Positions 1 to 11,160 of a DNA stretch of 64,000 nucleotides are shown one piece after another (the first letter of the stretch is position 1; every line of letters begins with the position of its first letter). Made by a program: the position numbers and the translations under genes. The notes beneath the pieces are model-generated. The model made no database searches. It was not told where the DNA came from and worked only from the letters and a program-made list of their open reading frames with translations. This DNA comes from Fasciola hepatica. Lineage: Eukaryota > Platyhelminthes > Trematoda > Plagiorchiida > Fasciolidae. Location: contig CANUEZ040000071.1 in NCBI GenBank assembly GCA_948099385.1, positions 2,278,501 through 2,342,500 on the forward strand. Reading direction: 5' to 3'.

Positions 1-1430
1 ATATCTACTGATAAACCATTGTAAAAACAAGTTAAAGTTCCATTTTATTGAACTCACCATGTGGACTGGTTGAGTCCTGGTGCTTAGGAAAAAATTCCCT
101 CCATTTCGACACTAAATTAGCACTCTTTTCAGTGTATCAAACTTTTCAGAGAATAAAGCAGACAGAGAAAGGCACGTGCCTTTCCGATGTATGGGGCAAT
201 GTTTTCCCAACCGAGGGTGAAGTCATTGCCATTCGAAGCGAAACTCGTTCAGGGATACCGCAGCATCGAGTATTTCGCAAAGCACTCCGGCTAGTGGCTA
301 CTTTCTGTGGAGAAAATAATTCGAGATCCTCAGCCTTTCGAGGAAAATTATTCTACTTCAAAACAGAATAAATGCCCATGTTTTGAGAAACTAATCTCTC
401 AGCCGGTACAATCGAATGTGATGCTCGTTTGTGTGCTCATTTCTCATAGGCTTTTGGAGAAAGTGACAGTTTTCTTCACAAAACATGTCAGCAAAATGAT
501 TTGGTTTGTTTGTTTGTCGGCTAGTCACATTGTTTGTCTAAGGCAACCAACCAAAATCTTATTCTTTTGTTATCTTACGAGTCAGTTTTGTCAGGAGGGA
601 GGGAAGAATCTTTCCGAAAATTATTTAGAAAATGTAACTTTCGCAAACACAAATAGGCACAGAGAACAAGTCTGTCGAATATTCAGATTCCATCAGCACT
701 TCACTCTTCTGCTTGAGAATACAGAGCTGATGCGTGCGCGTTCTAACGGATCCGCTATGATCGAAAATGCCCCCATAGGGAAGCCAATTTGAATCGAATC
801 CTGCACACGAGAGTCCCACAAAAGATACCGTCTGATCTTAAAACACACTGGAGATCAAAACGAGACAAACACTCGTAGGCCTGGGGTTCATCTAGGCTAA
901 TACAAGAAGACAAGAGAATTTTTCACTATGGTGCATCAATTTTGTCAATTAACAAGAGTAATAGCTGCGGCTTCACCACCACCACCATCAACAATAGCAA
1001 AAAAGTCTTACAAAGGAAGAAACTGTTACAAATCTGTCTGTAAACTCGAGTCAGACAACCCGGTCCTCGACAAAATAGATCCACTCGGATGTTGATCTTT
1101 CATATATTTAGACGAAAACAGCTACCCTATTCATCTGATTTCGATCGAACTGAGCACAAAAAGAAAACACACGCAAGCAAACTTTTCTGGGATCAAAAAC
1201 AACACATTCTTGAAAAAAATGTACACTTTTCTGACTTCTGAAAAGCACGTGTCATTCCCTTTTTGTGTTTTGCATTGAAACATATGGAGCACTTAAAGGA
1301 CATTTTGGTTAATTTGGTGCCCAGCTTATAATAATGAGTGCTCTAATCAGAGCTTAAGTTGTCTATAAGATCGGTAAAATTGTTGGATTTAAACCGATTT
1401 AGGAATGATTTATAGAGCGAGTCCAGTACT
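1..1430. other. Gene-poor stretch, nothing recognised
   Basis: Two overlapping plus-strand open frames (48-371 and 307-792, 107 and 161 residues) have no recognisable domain, no low-complexity bias typical of flatworm exons and no convincing splice context. I treat them as chance frames. No repeat family was recognised here. Confidence 0.4.
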
Positions 1431-1437
1431 CAACTAG

Positions 1438-1572
1438 CAGCTGGAAACCAACATACCATTTTACTTGGCTTTCATATGAATATGTTTATGGATCCTCAAC
1501 CATTCGGATCTCGAACCGTGGGTGTGTGATTGCGAGTCACAAACGAGAACCATTGCGTTATTGGCCTGGGTC
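1438..1572 (-). repeat. tRNA-headed SINE, family 1 (decayed copy)
   Basis: On the minus strand a pol III B-box-like GGTTCGAGATCC lies at 1507-1518, preceded by a stretch resembling the family-1 head (CAATGGTTCTCGTTTGTGAC) that recurs at 6.85, 7.13 and 46.1 kb. The body downstream (1500 down to 1438) ends with a GGTTTCCAGCTG-like piece also seen in the other copies, but the hammerhead-like core is not readable here. Identification rests on eye alignment between copies only. Confidence 0.45.
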
Positions 1573-1574
1573 CT

Positions 1575-2700
1575 AATGTTATCTAGAATGTTACCGGTCA
1601 ATACCAGGTGGTCACCTATTCAATTCGTTTTGTGTACCGTTACCTAATGCGCGACGGTGTAAGCTCCACTGATCCCGTTATCGATCGTTTGACTGGAAGA
1701 TACTCAACTATCGGTTTGTCAATAAAAATATTTCGATCAATATTCAGTCAAAACTTTGATCTCAGTTTCGCTTAAGATCACAGCAATCTTCGACAAAACA
1801 AGGCGAGTAAAGTTTCGTTCGGACAAAGGATGGTCGGTATACAAACCAATTTTGGCGGCTAAAATTTACTCCTCGGGATGATTTTCATAATACACGAGAA
1901 AGTGAACACACTGGGCATATATACGACAACAAAATAATTGCTCACTTCTTGCTCAAATCAACCCCCAGCCAAGTCAGTTTGCTTATTCTTCGAAAACCAA
2001 CTCGAAAACGAAAGCCAACACTTTGGGTAAAATCGTTTGAATGATCAATTTGATAATGCATCCATATTAAACTAGTTCGTTCTTTACTGGTGTGAATGCA
2101 TACATTCAATTTGATCTTCATATGTCCAATTTAGTGATAGTTCATTCTCCTTTGTGTTTCTCAATCTCAGCTCTCATGCGCGCTCTGTAAAATTTTCCAT
2201 CTAGAATCAGACGACTTAGTTTATGAATCTTGCGTCACATTGCACGAACTTTCCTCTATTGCATAAGAGCCACTAGTTGCAGTCGAGGGGATTACCTCTG
2301 TCCTGCACCGGTAATGTGTGCTATGCTTCAGCAAACTCGTTTTGAACTTCACTGAATCGTCTAAACATGTCAAGTGAGTGATTATCAACGCGGAGGCACT
2401 CGAGAGCTAACTGGGCTTCTAAGACAAAGTGAGGAAGCGAGTGCTCCAAATTTTCAATTCTTATCGCATATTTTTGTCCATCCGCAGCGTATAAATGGGT
2501 TTTACGTGATGAAACGATGAAAGGATTATTCAGACAGTGCATCGAAAGTTTATCGCTATACGTAGGTGCGAACATGAAAATTATTTCAACCCGGTACGAA
2601 AGCCGCACGAAAAATAGTCAGATAAGAATTCGATCCTGATAAAGATGCACTTTTTAGGTAAGTACTGAACAAGTGAAATGTTGACGCGGTGTTTATCTTT
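1575..2700. other. Gene-poor stretch, nothing recognised
   Basis: No repeat or gene was recognised. A 95-residue minus-strand open frame at 2321-2608 has no recognisable motif and is probably chance. Confidence 0.4.
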
Positions 2701-2870
2701 GGCCGTCGCTGACCAAACTGTTATCTTCGTGGACTTTGGATAATGACTGTCAGGGTTCGATTCCCGCCACCGCCGGCCACTTCACCCTTCGGCAGCCATT
2801 CACTGGCCGCGGTCCCCTTCCCAAATTGTTGTACATTACGGTACAATGAATAAAAACGAGGCAAAAAGAG
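2701..2870 (+). repeat. tRNA-derived SINE, family 2
   Basis: A perfect pol III B box (GGGTTCGATTCC) lies at 2753-2764. Upstream is the family signature GTGGACTTTGGA, shared with the minus-strand copy at 21.5 kb. The body after the B box (CCGGCCACTTC, then a GGCAGCC...CACTGGCCGC segment and an A-rich tail with AATAAAAA) aligns by eye with copies at 18.13 and 53.06 kb. It is a non-autonomous retroposon, presumably mobilised in trans by a LINE. No target-site duplication was found. Confidence 0.65.
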
Positions 2871-2879
2871 TATATAACA

Positions 2880-5800
2880 GATTATATATGTAGACGTGTC
2901 TCTCCTGATGCCCTTTGGGCCAACTGCCACTGATTTCTTATTTACCCTCCTAATGGTCTATTTTCAACTTGATCAAAATAAAATAGTGAAAAGCTCATTT
3001 ACAATTTTACTCATTCGTTATAGTAATTCATATTATTGTGTTTTTCGGGTCACTATTCACAAAAGGACTCGTGGATCTTAAGCAGTGAAACAAAGCTCAA
3101 AAATGACTCAAAATCGTGTTAACCATGCAGGAAATACTTGTGAACCGTCCTTATTTTATTTCACTGACGTGAACTCTCCAACAATTTATCAAAGAAGTAT
3201 ACCAATAAATAAGTAAGGTAAAAGGATCACTTCTTTGGATTGGATAGCACTGAAAAACTTTATCCAAAACTATAAGTGAGTTCCTGAATCGAGTTCGATG
3301 AAGTTCGATCACGTGATATCATAGTGTCTGGCACAAGGACCAGAAATATTTCACTGGTATTATCTTTCATTCTTAACCACAGTGTAAATCACGTAGACGA
3401 AAACTGATCATCCTCTTCGGAAAAATAAAAAAAATCAATTTGGTTTTTCCTGAATTTCTCAGTAACAGCAAAAATCCTGAAAATTTAAATAACAATCAAT
3501 TTTATCACAACACAGGTGGTCCTTATTGCCAAGTGAAAGTGTGGGCATTCCTCTAGTCACACGATATCCCCGTATTTATCGGGACTGACAAAATCACGGT
3601 GACGATCGTGTGAGTCCCTCCCCAGGGAATGAGTGTCTAATTTCGGTTTATTTCATCTTTCCTCACCGTGTTAAGTTATGAGTTAACTGGTTGAAATCTT
3701 TCGCTTCGAAAACAGTCAGACCCATGGGATAAATTGACTGAATCTCCCTGACTGAAACTGTTTTCCTTCCTATCGACTAGGGTAGGAACTCATAGCGCGA
3801 AAGATCACTGTAATTGATTTTGCCCAATTAAAACAATTCCAAATGAATTTACTTAGAGGGGAATCGGTCGTTTTTTATTGTATACGTCTTCACTTTGGTG
3901 AGCAATTGATAGAAACCGGGAACTAATGATCAGTGAGTGAGGTTTTTGACATGCTTGCGAATACCGAATAACCTAGTTAACCGTTAGTGGTTAAGTGTTT
4001 AAGAGAGTTCGAATACCACCTCGGAGGTCCGAGGTGCTAATCCCGGCGATCGCCAGTCCCTTTGATGGTAGACAGTAATCCACTGTGTTCTGGCTCGTTA
4101 CCGCACCTGACCTACTGGGACTCTATTTGATTCTCCACTCCAAGTCTTAGGGTCTGGTTGAAGGTTACCCCTAATGGTACAGAAGGCTTTCGTGGCTATG
4201 AGGCTTACCGCTTGCATTACACTCACGCGCAAGCATGTAATAAAATAATAACAAAACTGTATGGGAACTGCCAAGGTTTCAGAATAAAGAATACAGGACC
4301 CACCCGCGAAGTGTCTGGCAACTTTAAACGACAAAAAGTGGATTTTTCTGTTGATCATTCAGTGAAGTAGTGACTCTTCGTGTATCATCTTTTTGTTTTC
4401 AAATTTACTCGTGACTGTACCTAGTGCAAGGTTCATAACCAACTTAGTTTATCTTAGCTAAGGATAGGAAGATGTGAGATTTTTCTCAAATAATACGCTA
4501 TTTCAAAGTCGAAGAGGAAACGCGGTATTGATCAGCACAGCAGACAACTTGGCAGTCAGTTTGGAATGTCTAACGATTAACGCGTCGTACTCCAAATCAC
4601 GCAACCCGAATTGGGTTTCTGTGGGTAGGCTGTTGATGGCTGCAGAGTCTCACCCAACCAGAGGAAGACAGCTGTCCAAAGATTGTTTTAACGATTAAAA
4701 ATAATGATAGTAATAACCATAATCATTATTAATAATAATATCACTATTATAAGTAATTGGCACAGTATTTCAACTACAGATTCGACTCCAGTTAGAGGCT
4801 GTCCGGTGGGGAAGGCAGAACTCATACCCGGGATGGAAGGGTCTACATCTCCCTCTGAAGACCGTTTGATTGCTACCGATCGTAAGTGAGTTGGGCGCGG
4901 ATATTGATCAGATTAATCAATTCGCGAACAGTTCAAATAGCCTACTACTCAATTTGATTTAGATAAAATTTCTTGTAAGCAACATTTTAACTAAAGTATT
5001 CATAGATTCTCGTGCAATGTGCGTCACTGGCTTGGTGTTTAGAAAGCACCGATACTGTTTTCCACAGATCTTTGACAGCTTCCTCGTGATTTTTGCGCCC
5101 TTATTTCTAAGAGAAATAGTGAGTATGATGTCTATGCTCTGTTGCATTTTTCAATGAGCAAATAATTGAGATGAATGTCTTCGTACCATCCATTATGTGG
5201 GAGGGTTTGTTTCAACCTGTTATTCACTGGTTCCAAGACAGACGCGGTCAGGACATCTGCAGTCCGAGAGCGGTGAAAAGTGATAGACCTTGTTGAATCG
5301 TTAAATTTTCCCTAAAGAAAGTATCCACTCTAAAGTACAACGGCACCCAACATAATTAAATAAACAAACTGAACTAATTAGTGTCTCACAATGGAAGCAT
5401 TCATCGAAAATAGTTGCCCCTATTGGTGGTATGCTGCGTTGAAAAAGAAGATAAGTTGGGAAAAACTGATTCTTATTCAAGTCCCCTTCTCTGTTTACGA
5501 GTGATTAGACAGCGAGTCTACAACAACAAATGTAGTCTTGATATTAATCCTCAGAATGCAACATGGTGTGAATGACTGACTGCCTCAGAGGCATTTTACT
5601 GACCAATGAACATGGTGTCTTTCGGACGAGGGGTTTCGTTTCCAAAACTCGACAGATTTTCAACTCCTGGATGGTTTGGCTTTCGCTGAGGACGAGAGGA
5701 TTTAGCTACTTTTGCTGTTGATTTTGTCCGACAGCTTTGCCTGCGTTAACTGATCTCCTTTTTTGATTCGCTTCTAGCGTAGAACACAATTAGTTGAAAG

Positions 5801-6716
5801 GAGTGAAGGAATTTTCAATCCGTAACATGGAAGAGAGGCTCAGAGATCTTAACCTGTGTACTTTACCACGTAATGCAAATTCGAAAGTCCCACCCAGTCA
5901 GCGGAAGAAACGGAAGTGTGCCGCAAACAGTGACTTTCTTCTAGTCACTTCCTTGTATCTGCTTGATGTTATCGTGTTCATGTTCTTATCCTTTTCATCT
6001 CCTATCTGGGTTCGTACTGCTGAGGAATCGAAACCAGAAGCACCGGTCCCAGTGAGTGGTTAACTGTTGTTCAAAATGAGCTGAACTTGGCGAAAAATTG
6101 TTTGGTTATGCAACGTCGGATGCCAGTATAGTTAAGAAAGGCCTGTGAATCAGAACGGCAAGGAGTGAAAAGTGCAAACGGAATACTACTTTTCAGAATA
6201 CAAAGTAATAGAAACATACTGAGAAGAATTCCCATCAACTACCACGATTTTATCCCGTGTTAATCCGTGTGACAGCTAAAATCCCCCTTTGAACTCATCG
6301 ACGAAAACCTTGCGGCCATTGACACATCAGATTTCGAATAATTAAATGGGCCAGTCGAATATAGTCAATTATCAAATGAACTATTTTTATATCAGGAGTT
6401 AAAACAGGGCGTGTGGTCTTGAAGATCTTGGGATTGGGAAATCTAGGTTACAGCTTTCTTTCGAAATATTTTCCCTACTTTTTGTCAGCCAGGCAACAAT
6501 TCCACCAACACAGGACCTATTGAATTTCACTACTTTACCTGTTGGAGTAGTAAGTAGCAGATTCAGATCGTTTGTTTATTGATTTGTTACCAGAAAACCA
6601 TTGGCAGCCGACCCGTAAAATTTCGTGGCAGGAAGCGATACCAACGCGATCCGGTTTCAGGTTTTTGTTGTGACCCGGAGGATCTGTACTACGGGTGAAT
6701 GGTTTGTAACACATGG
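2880..6716. other. Gene-poor stretch with only weak repeat traces
   Basis: A weak family-1-like tRNA head may lie at about 3975-4060 (+), with GAGTTCGAATACC in place of a B box. Short inverted words occur at 3677-3805 but in crossed order, so they do not form one hairpin. An AAT/ATT-rich patch lies at 4700-4755. Open frames here (86, 74, 89 residues and shorter) show no recognisable domain. Confidence 0.35.
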
Positions 6717-6733
6717 ATATATATATATATATA
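6717..6733. repeat. (TA)n microsatellite, short
   Basis: Seventeen bases of uninterrupted AT alternation, immediately next to the body end of the minus-strand SINE copy at 6740-6915. Confidence 0.95.
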
Positions 6734-6739
6734 CACCAC

Positions 6740-6915
6740 TCATTATCAATACTCTGATCACTACTGGAAACCATAGAAACACTGATGTACAACTGTCTCA
6801 GCTCTGTTGGGAAACATCAGCAGAGCACATCCTTCCTTCCCTCAAGGGTCTCGAACCAGAGGTGAACGACTGTGAGTCATACACCTAAGCGCCATGTTAT
6901 CCGGGCAGGTTCTGA
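6740..6915 (-). repeat. SINE family 1 with hammerhead-like body
   Basis: Read on the minus strand, a tRNA-like head (about 6915 to 6840) carries the B box TCTGGTTCGAGACCC at 6846-6860. It is followed by a body (6833 to 6759) in which CTGATGT, a TTTCCC half-stem, CTGAGAC and TTGTAC occupy the positions of CUGANGA, stem II, GAAAC and the GUC cleavage triplet of a hammerhead. Several core bases are changed, so this copy should be catalytically dead. The arrangement recalls the tRNA-promoted, hammerhead-bearing Sm-alpha SINE of schistosomes. Confidence 0.55.
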
Positions 6916-7121
6916 TGTAGCAACTAAACTCTGCAGGTTATTTACAACAGACTGACGTCGCTGTACTTCGACACATATAGAGGAGCCATTCAACACAAGA
7001 GTCGATCGCTATGCAGGTCACGGGCTGTTACCCTTTAAAGCCTGTGACCGGGGGGTATTTTGTACGTAGTGCACAGGCGAAACAAACCGCTGAAAGCCAG
7101 TCCAGCTAGTCCGCTTTTTAG

Positions 7122-7262
7122 GTGTTCGATTCACAATCGTTCACACTAGGTTCGAGCTACAGTGGAATCATGGTGGATGCGCACTGTTGATAATTTCTAA
7201 CAAGGATGAAACTGCTGTGGTGTGCTTCCACAGTTTGCAGTGTTAAGCTGGGCTTTAATGTC
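7122..7262 (+). repeat. SINE family 1 with hammerhead-like body
   Basis: The plus-strand head has the shared word TTCACAATCGTTCACAC and B box AGGTTCGAGC (7148-7157). The body has CTGTTGA at 7184-7190 (one base off CUGANGA), a degraded stem II, an intact GAAAC at 7208-7212 and GTG at 7216-7218 where GUC is expected. The trailing TGTGCTTCCA segment is the 3' strand of stem I plus flank, shared with other copies. It is oriented head-to-head with the 6740-6915 copy, about 210 bp away. Confidence 0.55.
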
Positions 7263-7311
7263 GTGTGATGAATCGTGCTCTGTAAGATATAATTCCCTAC
7301 TATGTATACTC

Positions 7312-7314
<3 letters not shown>

Positions 7315-7351
<37 letters not shown>
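7315..7351. repeat. (TA)n microsatellite
   Basis: Thirty-seven bases of TA alternation, 50 bp after the end of a SINE copy. Confidence 0.97.
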
Positions 7352-10300
7352 CTTGTCCTACACAACTGATGTACTCCAGTCATGAAGTAACTGATTGGAA
7401 TTTGTAGCACACTCATTCAGGCGAGTAATGGTTACTCAGAGAACGAGACCTTTCTCTTTACGAGAAAGAAAACTCATCCAACCGATTAGAAGAATGAGGA
7501 TCGAATTCACTCCAAAGCCTTTATGAATTTCATTGAAGAACCTCCTCGGATATATATTGCTCAACCTGGTGACGATTTAAAGAAATTGGCAGCTGGGAAT
7601 ATCTAAGACAAGAAACCAATGCTGTATACAGAATTACAAAGCTCTGACTGAGCGAGCACATCCCACGAGAAATAATCTTATTCAGAATCTGAATATTCGA
7701 ACGGTACAATGTTACCGGGGTAGGAGAATAATCTTCGGGTCACAGTATGAGAAATCTTACACCATCGCTATCACTGTTACCGTTATTTTCGTCATCGTGA
7801 AATTGACCCAGTTTTTCTTTCTCTCTCGTATGATACGATGTTCTGAATTTTTGTACTGCCCTTCTATTGATGCATCACAAATAATACAACGTTTTAGGGA
7901 AGGGTTTCGATCAATCAGAGACTGGCGAAAGAAAAAGTGACTGACGGTGGGAGGAGTTTACCCCCGGACCAGTGTGTTTAAGGTTCGACTTGCTGATCGC
8001 TTCAGGATCGCCGTTTTTTTCGCAATGCAAATTATTTTGTATTTTCCCTTTGCTCTGTTGTATACGAATTATGTAGTATACATATCACAGATAAGGAATT
8101 GTTACACATCTAATTATGTGAATCATTAGAATTCATTTGACCGCTGATAACTGAATTGACTATTTCTCTTCATCTCGACCAAGAACTCGGGTAAATTTCA
8201 ATGAAAGCTCGGCGGATGCAGAAGTTACGGACTACATGGATTTGCAACAGTAGCATAGTTTATTTCTCAAAATCATATGGATCTGGTGTTGGATGGTATA
8301 TAATTCACCGTTACCAGAGTCAAAAAGCACATCTGATGTATTGGGACCTTTTAAGATTCCTCACTGCACGTCACACCACCTTGGTAGTCCACTATCCCTA
8401 ATATATGACATAATAAGCCTGTCAAACTAAGTGGTATTCCCCTTTCACCTTACAGATACACAACCATGGCGTAAAAATCCTTACACATAAACCAGTGTAT
8501 TCGGTGAGTTTTTTGTCGTCCATAGTCTTTTTCCTCATACCAACTTGTTCGTGATCTGCAAAGAACACCCTAGTCAGAGCGACCTGTAGCATATATGACA
8601 GAATAGTAGCTGACATCATATTTCACACAGGCTAGCAGAACTGGAGATACAACGAACTGCACTGCTACTCGTAAATAACCGGACTAAACAATGTAAGGAC
8701 CGTATCGAAAATTCGATGCTCCAAGTGTTGTTTTTATTGTGAAAGTTATAATGTCAATAACCCAGCGTTGTCGTTAGACGTGATTCGCCGAAGTTTCGGT
8801 TACGGTGGATTACCTTTGTCTTGACTGTAAAATTGCCTCGAGAAAAGTTTACCACGGTAACCGGAAATTTGGCGAATTGTATCTTCTAAAAATGCATAGA
8901 TGTTCATTTGTTTTCACTTTTACCCACTTGTTCTCCTGGTATATTTCCCCGAAGAAGACTTGTAAAACAGTTTACCATTGCATTCTATTTGGTCATGTAC
9001 TTTACGAACACATTTTGGTGGTTTATTCATCAAAGTCTTCCGACTTTGTGCCATTCAGCAACTCTCTGACTCGTTCGTGCACGGGATTCACACAGACTGT
9101 AATGGTCCCCAATCTGCTCGATCGAATTAATGAATCATCTCGTCACGAATTAGTTTGTGCTTTGGTCTCATTGTGTAGTAAATAGTCCACACGCGCACAC
9201 ATACGCATACATATACACACACTTAGGAACTAGGAGAGATTTCATTTGATTTGTTGACTTACTCGTATAGTCTCATTTGCATCTTTCATTGAGATGATGA
9301 TTGGTATAATCCTGACCGGAATACAACTACTTGGCAAATTAGATTCGTTGTAATGAAATATAGAATATGATGGTTGACAAGGAAATTAAGTGATTTTTCT
9401 GTGCGCAAAGAACCGAATGAAACCTAAGAATAGATGGGTTAGTCTACCAAAAATGTACCTGGAGCTCTCGTGGTTACTTTGGACTTGCCATTTGTTTGGA
9501 ACAGGCGACAAGTCTGGCTGTCATCGGTTACCCTGAGTCTTGGTAACCTTTCGAGGATCTGTTGCTCCGTTACGACTATTGATTTTATGACTGAAGAGCA
9601 AAGCATTTGACCCAACCATCACTGCGGGGTATATGCTTCGACTGACAGACCACAGCTCATGAGGTGAGGCCATACCGATCGCGTCAAATTTCAACAGAGT
9701 AAGGAAGAAAGAACCCAACTAGTGCCAAAAAGAGTTATTAAAGTTTGTCTAGATGTCGAGTGTTAAGATGGCACAAACCAATAAGAGTTTCGCAGCTGGC
9801 CGAGGGAGAAAGCTTCTTTGGTTTGAGTCATTTCAATGGTAAATCAATTGCAAACTTGAATGTAAACAAAATAGTGAATCTTAGATTAACGGTGGTCACA
9901 TGAAGGATACGTTGTTCTAAGGTTCAACAATTTAATTAGTTACTCAGCCTTGTTGTATCGGTTATCAGATGCGCCACACTATCATCATCCACTACGTACA
10001 TTCAGTTTGAAATCTGTAGAAGTGAACTCACCTAATTTACTTCAAGAGGAGAACTTATCAGAACACCACTGAATAATCGTTTCTTTGTGTACGACTGCCT
10101 AGACAACGAAAGTGGCTTCTAATGTGCTCCTTTCATGAGGCAAATTCACCAGATTGGTTGGGAATTATCAAATATGGGTTAGTAGCGATTTGATAATGCT
10201 GAGAAACAACGGAAAGGCCTAGAGAACAACTCTGAGTTTCACACCAAGGATTCAGCGGACAAGCTCTAACAACCATTTTCCACCAACAAACGAAGAATAA

Positions 10301-10543
10301 CATATTTATCAGTATGAGAATCACGGAAGCACCACATATTCCAATATGAAATTTTGACGAAATCCGGGTTCGCGATTCCATTCACGAGTTCCCAGGGTAG
10401 ACTTCTCTCTCACTCTGTAAGAGTCCGTGCCCATAAGGGGACGTGGAAATGTGGAAAATATTTTGTTGCAAAGCATCAGGAAGCACAGAGGACAAAACTC
10501 AAATTCCTACTTCAGAGATTTAAAGGAGACACCAAGGCACATA
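7352..10543. other. Gene-poor stretch, nothing recognised
   Basis: The longest open frame is 8805-9185 (+, 126 residues), rich in Cys, Phe and His with no domain I recognise, probably chance. A short perfect inverted word GGTTACC/GGTAACC lies at about 9526-9548. If the exon at 10545-11160 is real, the minus-strand sequence below 10544 is its first downstream intron; no homeodomain or forkhead exon is visible there. Confidence 0.35.
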
Positions 10544-10544
10544 C

Positions 10545-11160
10545 CAAGCTTTTTCAGGTCGTCGCGCGTTTCTTCTAGTGCTTTCCCCATGATCGATTCA
10601 ATTGAAAAAGCTGACGACTTTGGTTTAGAATCAGACAGATTCGGTGGTACAATTCCTTGCGTGTCCACCAGGGTGGATGTGGTAGATTCTGGCGATACCT
10701 GTGAATGTGCGGAAATCGGAGAACCCGTAGACGGAGTCGAGGCGGACACAATAGTTGAGCTGAGCTCTGTTGAATTCCAACAATTGGTGCCTGTATCTGG
10801 CTGTTGTAGAACAGAGGAATCCACATCCGCAGGTGAGTCGGCCGTATCCAAATTCCATATGCCGTCTGATTGTACAGTGCGACCTTTTTTGATCCTGGTC
10901 CCAATGACACTGGCCGAGCTAGTTAGACGGCGTTTCTTCAACAAATCTCGACTAAACTGTGTACCTGAAATGGTAGTAAGCATTGTTTCGGTGGGATCAT
11001 TCTGTCCTGGAGCAGTGATAGTAACAGAAGCAGCAGATATAGTATCTGCAGCGATCGCACTGGTAGTGTCAATTCCAAGAGAAGAACCACAAATTGACGG
11101 CGTCATTCCTGTATCTACTGGGTTCAGTTGACAGGGTCGCGGTTGAACAAGATGGGTCAT
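10545..11160 (-). CDS. Candidate 5' coding exon of a transcription regulator with an eh1-like motif
   Basis: A minus-strand frame opens with an ATG at 11160-11158 in a favourable context (A at -3) and stays open for 205 codons plus one base. It then meets a strong splice-donor sequence, GTATGT, starting at 10544. The protein is Ser/Thr-rich, as expected of a disordered regulatory region. It has a basic patch KKRRLTSS about a third of the way in and a second one, RIKKGR, soon after. Near the exon end is FSIESIMG, which fits the engrailed-homology-1 pattern (F-x-I-x-x-I/L) used by homeodomain and Fox proteins to recruit Groucho/TLE; FoxD-type proteins carry a close variant. No DNA-binding domain lies in this exon and no downstream exon was found. 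A 234-residue frame on the opposite strand (10427-11131) is the competing explanation. I favour the minus strand because motif, basic patches, start context and donor agree. Confidence 0.45.

Noticed and set aside
307..792. 161-residue plus-strand open frame
   Set aside because: No recognisable domain, composition like random AT-rich DNA and no splice or start context that stands out.
3677..3805. Hairpin or MITE from inverted words (TATGAGTT, ATCTTTCGC, GAAAACAGT and their complements)
   Set aside because: The complementary words occur in crossed order, so they cannot form one stem, and no target duplication was seen.
10427..11131. 234-residue plus-strand frame over the candidate exon
   Set aside because: Taken as the shadow of the minus-strand frame, which has the eh1-like motif, basic patches and a donor site; it remains the main alternative.
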